From Namhaeicola sp039714555 (GTDB lineage Bacteria; Bacteroidota; Bacteroidia; Flavobacteriales; Flavobacteriaceae), in NCBI GenBank assembly GCA_039714555.1, contig JBDLJB010000008.1, positions 30,146 through 94,145 on the forward strand: a stretch of DNA of 64,000 nucleotides, written 5' to 3'. How positions within the stretch are numbered: position 1 is the stretch's first letter; each line of letters starts with the position of its first letter. This document shows positions 27,161 through 35,589 of this stretch, in pieces. Below the pieces are notes generated by a model. The model saw only the letters and a list, made by a program, of their open reading frames with translations, did not search any database and was not told where the DNA came from. The translations under genes and the position numbers were made by a program.

Positions 27161-28606
27161 TTACTTTTTTAGCTCTTTGATCTTAATATGAAAAGCAGCA
27201 AAGAACAAAGTCATAAAAGGACTTAAATAATTAAAAATAGCATACACAAAATATTCACTTACACTTACACCTAATACACCTGATTGATATGCCCCACAAG
27301 TATTCCAGGGCACCAATACAGAAGTTACAGTACCTGAGTCTTCTAAGGTTCTACTCAAATTTTCTGGAGCCAGTCCTTTTTCTTCATAAGCTTTACTAAA
27401 CATTTTACCGGGTACAACTATTGCCAAATATTGATCACTGGCGGTTACATTCAAAGCCAAACAACTGGTAACAGTACTTGCAAATAACCCAAAAACTGAA
27501 TTTGCAAGTTTTAATAATGCACTGCTAATTCGTGATAAAGCTCCTATTGCATCCATAACACCTCCAAAAACCATAGCACAGATTATCAACCAAATTGTTC
27601 CTAACATACCACTCATACCTCCAGATGAAAATAGGTCATTAAGCTGTGGATTACTGGTTTCAATAGTTGTATCAACAGTTATTGCATTCATTACTCCCTG
27701 ATATGCCGTTTGAAAATTCATGACCTCTGCATTTGCAATTTTAACAATGATATCAGGTTGAAAGATAATCGCAAATACTCCACCTAAGAGTGTCCCAATT
27801 AACAAGGCTATCATAGGTTGAGTTTTAGTTATAATAAGTACAATAACAATAATGGGTACCAAAAATAACCATGGATTAATATTAAAGGATTCTTTAATAG
27901 AATTTAAAATAACTTCTGTATCTGCACTACCTGTTGTATCAATCGTAAAACCAATAATAATAAATATGATTAGGGCGATAATGATGGTAGGTACAGTAGT
28001 ATATGCCATATATCTTATATGTGTAAATAAATCTGTTCCTGCCATTGCAGGTGCAAGATTTGTAGTATCAGACATCGGTGACATTTTATCTCCAAAATAT
28101 GCCCCCGATAGCACAGCACCAGCAACCATACCCAATGATATTCCTAAGGCATCACCAATTCCAATCAAGGCAATACCAACGGTTGCTGAAGTAGTCCATG
28201 AACTACCTGTTGCAATTGAAATGATTGCACAAATAATTACAGTTGCGGGTAAAAATATAGTTGGATTTAAAATTTTTAATCCGTAATAAATCATTGTAGG
28301 TATCACACCACTAACTAACCAAGTACCTGCCAAAGCTCCTACAAACAAAAGAATTAATATAGCACCGGTAGTAGATTTTAAATTATTGGCAATTTCATCG
28401 ATCATCTTTTTATAAGATACTTTATTAAAAAAACCTACTACTGCTGCAACAGCACCACCAATTAACAAAATAAATTGATTTGACCCGCTTAAAGCGTCAT
28501 CACCATATACCGATACATTATACGCTAATAAGACCACCAAAACTATTACAGGAGTTAGTGCTTCCCATATGTTTAATTCTTTATTCTTAATAATTTTTGT
28601 ATCCAT
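27161..28606 (-). CDS. NhaC-family Na+/H+ (or dicarboxylate/proton) antiporter
   Basis: A 481-residue inner-membrane carrier with about 12 hydrophobic segments. Signatures are the central GSSWTTSATVGIALIGIGDA and AGAVLSGAYFGDKMSPMSDT, both conserved in NhaC/ArsB-type antiporters, and NVTASDQYLAIVVPGKMF near the C-terminus. Probable role: sodium and pH homeostasis. Some family members exchange malate and lactate, so the substrate is open. It is convergent with dusB. Confidence 0.9.
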   Translation of the reverse strand: MDTKIIKNKELNIWEALTPVIVLVVLLAYNVSVYGDDALSGSNQFILLIGGAVAAVVGFFNKVSYKKMIDEIANNLKSTTGAILILLFVGALAGTWLVSGVIPTMIYYGLKILNPTIFLPATVIICAIISIATGSSWTTSATVGIALIGIGDALGISLGMVAGAVLSGAYFGDKMSPMSDTTNLAPAMAGTDLFTHIRYMAYTTVPTIIIALIIFIIIGFTIDTTGSADTEVILNSIKESFNINPWLFLVPIIVIVLIITKTQPMIALLIGTLLGGVFAIIFQPDIIVKIANAEVMNFQTAYQGVMNAITVDTTIETSNPQLNDLFSSGGMSGMLGTIWLIICAMVFGGVMDAIGALSRISSALLKLANSVFGLFASTVTSCLALNVTASDQYLAIVVPGKMFSKAYEEKGLAPENLSRTLEDSGTVTSVLVPWNTCGAYQSGVLGVSVSEYFVYAIFNYLSPFMTLFFAAFHIKIKELKK

Positions 28607-28909
28607 AAATTGTAAATAAGTCAGTAATTTTAAAATGTAATTTTACGTAAAATTAACGGATTTAAAAAATAATCCAAATTCTTATTATCGAAGACAATCA
28701 ATTATATTAGTAAAAATTTATAAGTGTATTGATTTGCATTAAATTAACATCAATTTAGAATTTATAGATTGATTTTTTTTTACTTTAATAAATAACAATA
28801 AACACTAACTTTTAATCGTTATTATGATATTACAATTATAATAATATTTAATACGCAACCAATAAAACTTTTTTGCATCTTAAATTATAACATTCTAATA
28901 CATAACGCT
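28607..28909. other. 303-bp AT-rich region between divergent genes
   Basis: It separates the minus-strand nhaC-type gene from the plus-strand small gene at 28910 and must contain both promoters. I found no exact TTTG/TAnnTTTG pair, no convincing hairpin and no open frame. Confidence 0.5.
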
Positions 28910-29227
28910 ATGAATTTAGAACTTAAAATATTGGAATATCTCAAAAAAAACGATAAAGGCAATTTTGTTGATGTGTCTTTGATTGATGAAAATTATTACC
29001 TTATTTCAGAAGCTATTAATGATTTACAAGGTAGAAATTTAATCGTTATTGAAAATAAAAAACCTAGAGATTTTGAGGCTTTTGGAATAACTGAAAAAGT
29101 TAATAGTATCAATGTTAAAATTAATGCCAAAGGAAAGGAATATTTATACTGCTTAAATAATCCCAAAGGGAACTGTGAAGAATCCAGTAAAAAAAGATTT
29201 TGGAAAATGGCTTATTTCTTTGGATAG
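28910..29227 (+). CDS. Small protein with winged-helix-like N-terminus, function unknown
   Basis: A 105-residue soluble protein. The pattern LKILEYLKKNDKGNFVDVSL, then an EAINDLQGRNLI helix and a hydrophobic strand pair, fits a winged helix-turn-helix fold. The segment INVKINAKGKEYLYCLNN is the sort of wing seen in MarR- and Trm-like small DNA-binding proteins. The tail is short and basic, ending in an aromatic stretch (WKMAYFFG). It is a single-gene unit followed by its own terminator. A DNA-binding role is inferred from the secondary-structure pattern only. Confidence 0.65.
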   Translation: MNLELKILEYLKKNDKGNFVDVSLIDENYYLISEAINDLQGRNLIVIENKKPRDFEAFGITEKVNSINVKINAKGKEYLYCLNNPKGNCEESSKKRFWKMAYFFG

Positions 29228-29251
29228 AAAATACAACTCAAATTTAATTTG

Positions 29252-29289
29252 AAAAAGGTTGCCAATAATTTGGCAGCTTTTTTTTTGAT
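29252..29289 (+). terminator. Rho-independent terminator of the small wHTH-like gene
   Basis: The imperfect stem AAAAAGGTTGCCA / TGGCAGCTTTTT carries one bulged base and a T9-type run. It is back to back with the opposite-strand terminator that begins a few bases later. Confidence 0.8.
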
Positions 29290-29321
29290 TAAAAATCCCG
29301 CTCACTTAAATGAACGGGATA
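29290..29321 (-). terminator. Rho-independent terminator of the HhH/OmpA unit (minus strand)
   Basis: ATCCCG / CGGGAT stem with an inner TCA / TGA pair, followed on the minus strand by TTTTT. It lies 28 nt past the stop of the HhH protein. Confidence 0.75.
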
Positions 29322-29348
29322 TAAAATTAATCTATAAGTTACAAAATT

Positions 29349-29780
29349 CTAAACACCCCCTTTAAGATGATCTTGCCAAATCTTTAATTCTTCCCAATTT
29401 TCTTCATCTGCTAATTTGGCTTGTGCTGCCCAAGTTCGTGGGTTGTGAACAGTATAAGCAGGTCCGGCATTATCAAGAATTTTTTGTAAATGACTTGTTT
29501 TTGACATTGCAAGTTGGTGAAAACTCCAAAGCCCATCATCATTTAATAAACCTTTAATTTTCGGACCAATACCTTCAATTTTAGTATAATCGTCTTTAAC
29601 GGCATCAACTGCAACTACTGGAGCAGCTGCTACTTTTGCATCATTATCTCCACCAAAAAGTTGTTTCAATAACCATCCTAACAGTAAACCTAAAAGGAAG
29701 GCTCCTATTAACCACATTAACCATGGCCAAAAAACATCGCTACCATCACATGCTGTTGTATTTATTGCTAATTTTAACAT
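29349..29780 (-). CDS. Membrane-anchored helix-hairpin-helix protein
   Basis: A 143-residue protein. It has a strong transmembrane segment (about residues 17-42, WPWLMWLIGAFLLGLLLGWL), an Ala/Val-rich linker, then a helix-hairpin-helix region, DDYTKIEGIGPKIKGLLND (about 68-86). This is the 'flap-endonuclease-like' HhH module often found in uncharacterised membrane proteins. The C-terminus is Trp-rich (NPRTWAAQAKLADEENWEEL). It lies 29 nt downstream of the OmpA-type gene, so the two are likely one transcript. Its role is unknown. The module usually binds DNA or protein non-specifically. Confidence 0.8.
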   Translation of the reverse strand: MLKLAINTTACDGSDVFWPWLMWLIGAFLLGLLLGWLLKQLFGGDNDAKVAAAPVVAVDAVKDDYTKIEGIGPKIKGLLNDDGLWSFHQLAMSKTSHLQKILDNAGPAYTVHNPRTWAAQAKLADEENWEELKIWQDHLKGGV

Positions 29781-29809
29781 AATTTATAATTTTTAAATTT
29801 GGTTTGTTT

Positions 29810-30577
29810 TTATTTTACTTCTATTTCTACTCTACGATTCTTTTGCTTACCTTCTGGCGTTGTATTAGTTGACAAAGGTTCTAGTTTACCTGCAGATTCT
29901 ACTGTAATTCTTTCTTCGTCTATACCATTTTTTACAAGATAATTCTTAACACGGGTAGCTCTTTTCATACCCAATTCTTTGTTATACTCTTGGGTGCCAT
30001 CAGCATCTGTATGCCCTGTTAGATTGACTTTTTCACTAGTTGCTTTAAGCTCTTCAATAAGATTGCTTAGATAAAGTACAACATTTTCAGTATCAATTTC
30101 TTTTGTTGTATCATATTTAAAATATATGTAGGCTTTATCATGAAATTCAACTACATGTTCATTTCTTATTACCGATCTAAAAAGTGTTTTGTTTAATGGA
30201 TCGCTTAATGCTTCCTTACAATCACCTGCATATCTAGAATCTAATTCAATATCTTCTGCTTTTAATTTATCCAAAAAAAGTGATTCGACTTTTTCTGCTC
30301 TAGTTAACCCTAGAGATTTATCTTCTCCATCAAAATAAGGGCCAACAATTAATAATTTCTCTCCTTCCGCTATAGCGGAAATAATTTCAGATTTCTCTTT
30401 AGCCCATGCATCACTTGTAATTGGTTGATCTGATTTACAATCAAAATACAAAGGGCCATGTTCAACTTCTACTACAGTTTCTGGACAGCAGGCAACATTA
30501 GTTTTATACCAATTCCATCCAAACCAAATCAATAGTAAAAACAAAAGAAAAGTTAAAAATGCTAATAATTTTTTCAT
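29810..30577 (-). CDS. OmpA-family peptidoglycan-associated membrane protein
   Basis: A 255-residue protein. A single N-terminal hydrophobic segment (residues 1-22) acts as signal or anchor. A Cys pair follows (NVACCPETV), then a middle domain of about 90 residues with no recognised fold. The C-terminal OmpA/MotB domain (about 140-255) contains NLTGHTDADGTQEYNKELGM and ends with the conserved NRRVEIEVK. The domain binds peptidoglycan in the periplasm. The upstream half is not a beta-barrel. Pairing with the HhH protein suggests a joint envelope function. Confidence 0.88.
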   Translation of the reverse strand: MKKLLAFLTFLLFLLLIWFGWNWYKTNVACCPETVVEVEHGPLYFDCKSDQPITSDAWAKEKSEIISAIAEGEKLLIVGPYFDGEDKSLGLTRAEKVESLFLDKLKAEDIELDSRYAGDCKEALSDPLNKTLFRSVIRNEHVVEFHDKAYIYFKYDTTKEIDTENVVLYLSNLIEELKATSEKVNLTGHTDADGTQEYNKELGMKRATRVKNYLVKNGIDEERITVESAGKLEPLSTNTTPEGKQKNRRVEIEVK

Positions 30578-30662
30578 TTAATTTAAGTTTTAGGTTAAAA
30601 AAATTGATTAATTTACTATAAAAGTAAGAAAAAAATAATCAATTTAATATTCTCAGAAATGA

Positions 30663-30697
30663 AAAATGCTTTTAATTAAATTAAAAGCATTTTATTA
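30663..30697 (-). terminator. Rho-independent terminator of the porin gene
   Basis: Long perfect AT-rich stem AAAATGCTTTTAA / TTAAAAGCATTTT with a 5-nt loop, 19 nt beyond the stop of the FadL-type porin on the minus strand. Confidence 0.75.
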
Positions 30698-30715
30698 TTT
30701 ATACTGAATCTGTTT

Positions 30716-32074
30716 TTAAAAACTAAAAACCAAAGTAGAAGTTATTCTATAATTACTTTCATCAAGATGAGCTGGTTGCATATCATCAATATCCAAGAAT
30801 TGATATTGGTATTTGTAACTTGAGTTATCATAAGCCAGATCTAATTTAACTCTTCTCGAAAATTTAATACCTAAACCTAATGAATAACCATTTAAATTAT
30901 CAGAAGAATCAGCCCCCTTATATGGACTTTCTGTAAAACGGTAACCGCCTCGAAAACTAAATATATTGGCTCTCCATTCTGTACCAATTTTATATGATGA
31001 TGTTCCTTTTAATCCTTCAGAAAGATCCTGATTTTCATAGATAAATTCACCTGTAGGCTTCAATTTAGTATTTTGAAAATCTTTATAGATATAATCAAAA
31101 CTCACCAAACCGTGTGTACCAAATATATAGGCCAAACTACCCGTAAATTCACCTGGTGTATTTAATTGATAATCAAAATAATTTGGATCATAATATTCTG
31201 TATAAAGTTTAGTGTTATTACTAACGCTTATTTCAATATCTTCAATAAATCTTTCTGTTAAATTAAACCAAGTTGGTGATTGGTAAGCTAAACCTAATCT
31301 AAAATTTTGTGTTGGTTTAATAATTGCCCCAATACCAAAATTAACTCCATATCCATAAGTATTTAAATTTTGTGATAAATAAGCATCTAATAAATTATTA
31401 TGACCATCATTATTAAATTCTTCATAAACCGTATTTTGATTAAAATATATATGATGAGAATTTATCGAGGCACCTAAATATAATAAATCTTTATATTGAG
31501 TTGCAAAACTGAAAGCGAACCTATCATTTATACCCGACATATAATTTGAAAAGAACTGATCATCTACATTGGTGTAATAAATGTTATTTGTGTCATCATC
31601 ATCGTAGTTCAAATAAGGATCATCTACAAATTCAGGTATACCACTATTACCATTTATAAAGAAAGAATTGCTAAAATCTTTAACAACAGAATAGTTAAAT
31701 CCCATAGCAAACTTTTTAAAATCTGAATTACTATAATTATTAAACAAAAATAATCCACCTGCTTGCGAAAATTTAAAAAAATCATCATTATTCTTTAATT
31801 CGGTACCGTAAAAAGATGAATTGATATTTGTATTTCTGTAACCCAAAGTAGTTGAAAATTCTGCACGGTTATAAACCGCTAAACCGGCAGGATTAATATC
31901 AACAGCCGTCATATCAGCTCCTAAAGCACCAAATGCGTTACTCATTCCCATAGATCGAGCAGTTCCATAATCATCATCAGCAGAAAAAAGTACAGCAGCA
32001 TCTGTATAACTCAATGATTGCGCATTTATTAAAAATGGTGCTATAAATAACGTAAAAAGTAATATTTTTTTCAT
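30716..32074 (-). CDS. OmpP1/FadL-type outer-membrane transporter
   Basis: A 452-residue outer-membrane protein. The start chosen is the ATG at 32072-32074, which gives a classic signal peptide MKKILLFTLFIAPFLINAQS. A longer frame would begin at a TTG. After the signal come SYTDAAVLFSADDDYGTARS, the MGMSNAFGALGADMTAVDINPAGLA region typical of the FadL hatch, and many alternating beta-strands ending in ITSTLVFSF, with a terminal Phe as in beta-barrels. It likely moves hydrophobic compounds across the outer membrane, with substrate unknown. It is downstream of the low-complexity lipoprotein (39-nt gap) and is probably co-transcribed. Confidence 0.86.
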   Translation of the reverse strand: MKKILLFTLFIAPFLINAQSLSYTDAAVLFSADDDYGTARSMGMSNAFGALGADMTAVDINPAGLAVYNRAEFSTTLGYRNTNINSSFYGTELKNNDDFFKFSQAGGLFLFNNYSNSDFKKFAMGFNYSVVKDFSNSFFINGNSGIPEFVDDPYLNYDDDDTNNIYYTNVDDQFFSNYMSGINDRFAFSFATQYKDLLYLGASINSHHIYFNQNTVYEEFNNDGHNNLLDAYLSQNLNTYGYGVNFGIGAIIKPTQNFRLGLAYQSPTWFNLTERFIEDIEISVSNNTKLYTEYYDPNYFDYQLNTPGEFTGSLAYIFGTHGLVSFDYIYKDFQNTKLKPTGEFIYENQDLSEGLKGTSSYKIGTEWRANIFSFRGGYRFTESPYKGADSSDNLNGYSLGLGIKFSRRVKLDLAYDNSSYKYQYQFLDIDDMQPAHLDESNYRITSTLVFSF

Positions 32075-32113
32075 AATTATATCTTTGATATTCAATGTTT
32101 TTCTTTTAAAAAT

Positions 32114-33535
32114 TTATCGGTGAGACCTTGAACTACTCCTTGAACCTGAAGAGCTTGATCTACTACTACTGGAGGAACTTTTTGATTGAGATGAACTCGA
32201 CCTACTATAAGATCTAGTATTGTTTGAAGAATTATTACTGCTTCTTGCAGAAGCTCTTTTAACAGAGCTATTATTTGATCTCGTTTTATTAGAAGAATAT
32301 GTTTTTCTTGGTTTATATTGAGTTGACACCCTTGATGTTTGAGATTTATTCCCTCTATTATTACTAGCCACATAATTATTATTAACTCGTCTTGCATTGC
32401 TAGTACGTGCATAAGAAGGCTTATAATTCACATTTCCAACACGAACATATTTTGTATTTTTTGGTCTTGAAGTAGTGTTCCTAACATATGTTGATTTAGA
32501 ATTAGTACGTTGATATTTTATAGGTGTATCACGAATAATTCGCGAATTATTTACATTTGATCTTGTATCAACCGAAGCTTGATGACGACCTCTACTACTA
32601 CTTCTGGCGCCAGAACTACTACCACGATTATAACTTGGAGAGGAAGATCTGTTTATGGTTGAATTACTTCGATTGTAACTACGCGTATTAGTATTACTTG
32701 GTGTAGTACTTTTGTAATTACTATTTGAACTAGAACTGCGTTGATATTTGGTAACTTTCCTATTTGTTGTATTTGAAGTATTTGAATTTCTATAAATATT
32801 TGGACTAGTAGACGTTCTATTATTCGATTGAGAAGTACGACTATAACTACTTACTCCTGATCTTCTGTTATAATAGTCTGAACTATTCATACGCCCTCTT
32901 GTATTGTATGCATATCTTTTCCCATAAGTATATCTACTATCATAATAAGGCGGACGATATCCAGGATAATAAGGTGGATAATAACCACCCCAATAAGGAG
33001 GATAATATCCCCAACCATAACCAGGATAACCCCAATAACCACCACCATATCCATAGCCGTATCCATAGCCGTATCCATAGCCGTATCCATAGCCATACCA
33101 AGGATTATAATAACCGTAATATGGGTATCCCCAATAACCACCCATTCCTATATGAAAAGTTACTGAAACATTGTCGGAATAATTCCAAGGAGGCGACCCA
33201 TTTCCATATTGCTCTTCAACGTAAAGAGTATCAGTCTCTGAATAACCTTCATAATCATCAACATCAGTTATGATATCTTCTTCATCAAAATCATATTTTC
33301 TTGATTCTGTTTCAAAATAGTGTTTGTAAGTATTTGAAGATTGATTATCTTTTATAATAACTACTTCATCATTATTATTATTATAATATCTATCTGTTTC
33401 ATATATACCATCATCACCATAATAAGCACTTTGTGAAGAAGTTCCACAAGAAATAAAACTTAAAAAAAGTAAGGAAAATATAAAAAGGGACGCTATTTTA
33501 AACTTTTTAATTGTAATATTTTTCATAACTGTCAT
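32114..33535 (-). CDS. Low-complexity lipoprotein with Gly-Tyr repeats and Ser/Arg/Asn-rich tail
   Basis: A 473-residue secreted or outer-membrane lipoprotein. The signal ends LFLSFISC (lipobox Cys30). An acidic segment (about 35-110) follows. Next is an aromatic block of alternating Gly and Tyr with WGYPYY and PPYWGGYYPPYYPGY (about 130-195), then about 270 residues made almost only of Ser, Asn, Arg, Thr, Tyr and Lys, ending in SSSSRSSSSGSRSSS. No globular domain is visible after residue 200. Net charge runs from acidic to strongly basic. I do not recognise a characterised homologue. Similar GY/SR proteins are annotated as hypothetical in Bacteroidota. MKN at residue 4 is an alternative start. 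Confidence 0.8.
   Translation of the reverse strand: MTVMKNITIKKFKIASLFIFSLLFLSFISCGTSSQSAYYGDDGIYETDRYYNNNNDEVVIIKDNQSSNTYKHYFETESRKYDFDEEDIITDVDDYEGYSETDTLYVEEQYGNGSPPWNYSDNVSVTFHIGMGGYWGYPYYGYYNPWYGYGYGYGYGYGYGYGYGGGYWGYPGYGWGYYPPYWGGYYPPYYPGYRPPYYDSRYTYGKRYAYNTRGRMNSSDYYNRRSGVSSYSRTSQSNNRTSTSPNIYRNSNTSNTTNRKVTKYQRSSSSNSNYKSTTPSNTNTRSYNRSNSTINRSSSPSYNRGSSSGARSSSRGRHQASVDTRSNVNNSRIIRDTPIKYQRTNSKSTYVRNTTSRPKNTKYVRVGNVNYKPSYARTSNARRVNNNYVASNNRGNKSQTSRVSTQYKPRKTYSSNKTRSNNSSVKRASARSSNNSSNNTRSYSRSSSSQSKSSSSSSRSSSSGSRSSSRSHR
33049..33096 (-). repeat. 12-bp tandem repeat coding for the Gly-Tyr tract
   Basis: Four tandem copies of ATCCATAGCCGT as read on the plus strand, the last with one change (CAT end). 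They code for YGYG units within the lipoprotein. The unit is a multiple of three, so gain or loss of a copy changes length without a frameshift. Confidence 0.9.
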
Positions 33536-33543
33536 TTTTATTG

Positions 33544-33571
33544 TTGTAAGTTACAAAATTAATTAGCTTTG
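33544..33571 (+). promoter_or_regulatory. Candidate proS promoter, overlapping a divergent -7 box
   Basis: TTG at 33544-33546, a 17-nt spacer and TAGCTTTG at 33564-33571 on the plus strand. On the minus strand TAATTTTG at 33561-33554 could serve the low-complexity lipoprotein. The two -7 boxes lie only a few bases apart. Confidence 0.5.
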
Positions 33572-33641
33572 CAACCAAATTAATGATAATGTTAATATTA
33601 TCACAATATTTATGCCAAAAATAAATTTATAGTTTTTTTAT

Positions 33642-35117
33642 ATGAGTAAGAAATTGACCAAAAGAAGTGAAGATTATTCAAAATGGTACAACGAAATAGT
33701 AATAAAAGCCGATTTAGCCGAAAATTCTGGAGTGAGAGGAATGATGGTAATAAAACCCTATGGCTATGCTATTTGGGAAAAAATGCAGGCTGAATTAGAT
33801 AGAATGTTCAAAGAAACAGGACATGAAAATGCATATTTTCCTTTATTGATACCAAAATCCTATTTCAGCAAAGAAGCAAGTCATGTTGACGGGTTTGCAA
33901 AAGAATGTGCTGTTGTTACACATTATCGATTAAAAAATGGAGAAGAAGGAGAGGGTATTATTGTTGACGAGAGTGCCAAATTAGAAGAAGAGTTGATCAT
34001 TCGTCCAACTTCTGAAACCATCATTTGGGATTCCTACCGGAAATGGATTCAATCTTATCGTGATTTACCTTTATTGATCAATCAATGGTCAAATGTAGTG
34101 AGATGGGAAATGCGAACACGTTTATTTTTACGTACCGCTGAATTTTTATGGCAAGAAGGACACACGGCACATGAAACTGAGAATGAAGCTATTGAAGAAG
34201 CAGAAAAAATGCAGGGAGTTTATGCTGCTTTTGCCGAAAATTTCATGGCAATGCCGGTTATTAAAGGGTTAAAAACAGAAAGTGAACGATTTGCCGGAGC
34301 ATTAAATACTTATACAATTGAAGCTTTAATGCAAGATGGTAAAGCTTTACAAGCTGGAACAACTCATTTTTTAGGACAAAACTTTGCCAAAGCTTTTGAT
34401 GTAAAATTTACTTCAAAAGAGGGTAAATTAGATTATGTTTGGGCAACTTCATGGGGAGTTTCTACCAGATTGATGGGAGCTTTAGTAATGACACACAGTG
34501 ATGATTTTGGTTTAGTTCTACCCCCAAAATTAGCACCTATACAAGTTGTTATCGTTCCTATTTACAAAACTGATGAACAATATGAGACTATTTCTGATAA
34601 AGCCGATGAAATGACTAAAGAATTAAGGGCCAAAGGAATATCTGTTAAATATGACAACCGGAGAACTCATAAACCCGGATGGAAATTTGCAGAGTATGAA
34701 TTAAAAGGAGTGCCTTTAAGAATTGCTATTGGTCCGAGAGATCTAGAAAGTGGAAATATAGAATTAGCAAGACGTGATACTTTATCCAAAGAAATTGTTA
34801 GTCAGGAAAACATTTCTAATACAATAGCAAATCTTTTAGACGAAATTCAAGATAATTTATTTAATAAAGCATTAGATTATAGAAATACGCATATTACTGA
34901 AGTTAATAGTTTTGACGAATTTAAAGAAGTTTTAGATAAAAAAGGAGGATTTATTTCAGCACATTGGGATGGTACGGTAGAAACTGAAGAAGAAATAAAA
35001 AAGCTTACCAAAGCTACGATCAGATGTATTCCTTTAGATGCTAAAGAAGAAGATGGTAAATGTATTTTGACAGGCAATAAATCTAGAAAAAGAGTACTTT
35101 TTTCTAAAGCCTATTAA
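33642..35117 (+). CDS. proS: Prolyl-tRNA synthetase, eukaryote/archaea-type short form
   Basis: A 491-residue class II aminoacyl-tRNA synthetase charging tRNA-Pro. Motif 2 is seen in NVVRWEMRTRLFLRTAEFLW, preceded by RPTSETIIWDSYRKWIQSYR. Motif 3 and the anticodon-binding domain follow (VVIVPIYKTDEQYE), and the C-terminal domain ends GNKSRKRVLFSKAY with the family's terminal Tyr. It lacks the large editing insertion of the bacterial type, as expected for this class. It is a single gene with its own promoter. Confidence 0.96.
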   Translation: MSKKLTKRSEDYSKWYNEIVIKADLAENSGVRGMMVIKPYGYAIWEKMQAELDRMFKETGHENAYFPLLIPKSYFSKEASHVDGFAKECAVVTHYRLKNGEEGEGIIVDESAKLEEELIIRPTSETIIWDSYRKWIQSYRDLPLLINQWSNVVRWEMRTRLFLRTAEFLWQEGHTAHETENEAIEEAEKMQGVYAAFAENFMAMPVIKGLKTESERFAGALNTYTIEALMQDGKALQAGTTHFLGQNFAKAFDVKFTSKEGKLDYVWATSWGVSTRLMGALVMTHSDDFGLVLPPKLAPIQVVIVPIYKTDEQYETISDKADEMTKELRAKGISVKYDNRRTHKPGWKFAEYELKGVPLRIAIGPRDLESGNIELARRDTLSKEIVSQENISNTIANLLDEIQDNLFNKALDYRNTHITEVNSFDEFKEVLDKKGGFISAHWDGTVETEEEIKKLTKATIRCIPLDAKEEDGKCILTGNKSRKRVLFSKAY

Positions 35118-35134
35118 AAAAGATTATAAAGTTC

Positions 35135-35164
35135 TTGCAGAGTAAAAAAAATGTTTTATTTTTG
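35135..35164 (+). promoter_or_regulatory. Promoter of tRNA-Glu (and probably rpsT)
   Basis: TTG at 35135-35137, a 19-nt spacer and TATTTTTG at 35157-35164 closely fit the Bacteroidota -33/-7 pattern. The tRNA begins 31 nt after the box. Confidence 0.65.
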
Positions 35165-35194
35165 CACTCGCTTTTGAAACAAAAAGTAATCCTA

Positions 35195-35266
35195 GGCCCG
35201 TTCGTCTATCGGCTAGGACGCCAGGTTTTCATCCTGGTAAGAGGGGTTCGATTCCCCTACGGGCTA
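35195..35266 (+). tRNA. tRNA-Glu (anticodon TTC)
   Basis: A cloverleaf can be drawn: acceptor GGCCCGT pairing with ACGGGCT (first pair G-U), anticodon stem CCAGG / CCTGG (35221-35225 / 35233-35237) with loop TTTTCAT giving anticodon TTC at 35228-35230, and the T-arm GGGG TTCGATT CCCC. The discriminator is A and CCA is not encoded. The sequence closely resembles bacterial tRNA-Glu. It is followed by rpsT after 46 nt with no terminator between. Confidence 0.96.
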
Positions 35267-35312
35267 CAAAATTTATCTCATTTTGAGATATTTTAATATT
35301 AAATTATTTAAA

Positions 35313-35567
35313 ATGGCAAATCATAAGTCAGCATTAAAAAGAATTAGATCGAACGAAACGAAAAGGTTGAGAAACAGATACCAGCATACAACTACTCGTA
35401 ATGCTATAAAGAATTTAAAATCTGTTGAAGAAAAGAAAGAAGCTGAAATTCAGCTAATTAAAGTTATTTCTATGGTTGATAAATTAGCAAAAAACAATAT
35501 CATTCACAATAATAAAGCTGCTAATATTAAATCTAAATTGACAAAACACGTTGCAGGATTGAAATAA
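35313..35567 (+). CDS. rpsT: 30S ribosomal protein S20
   Basis: An 84-residue, very basic, helical protein that binds 16S rRNA. The start is the ATG giving MANHKSALKRIRSNETKRLR, the standard S20 N-terminus. An upstream TTG would add ten unsupported residues. The C-terminus is IHNNKAANIKSKLTKHVAGL. No other promoter is obvious between the tRNA and this gene, so tRNA-Glu and rpsT are probably one primary transcript ending at the terminator at 35590. Confidence 0.96.
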   Translation: MANHKSALKRIRSNETKRLRNRYQHTTTRNAIKNLKSVEEKKEAEIQLIKVISMVDKLAKNNIIHNNKAANIKSKLTKHVAGLK

Positions 35568-35589
35568 TTTACAATATTTTAATAATAAT

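Noticed and set aside
27852..28286. 144-codon open frame opposite the NhaC-type gene
   Set aside because: It lies entirely inside a clear transporter gene and its sequence is the expected reverse image of hydrophobic codons.
33049..33096. Short direct repeats considered as a CRISPR array
   Set aside because: The units are 12 bp in tandem without spacers and lie in a coding frame. No cas genes are present.
32887..33141. Open frame with MDTAMDTAMD-like repeats overlapping the Gly-Tyr lipoprotein
   Set aside because: It is the out-of-frame reading of the 12-bp repeat. The lipoprotein frame has a proper signal peptide and much longer extent.
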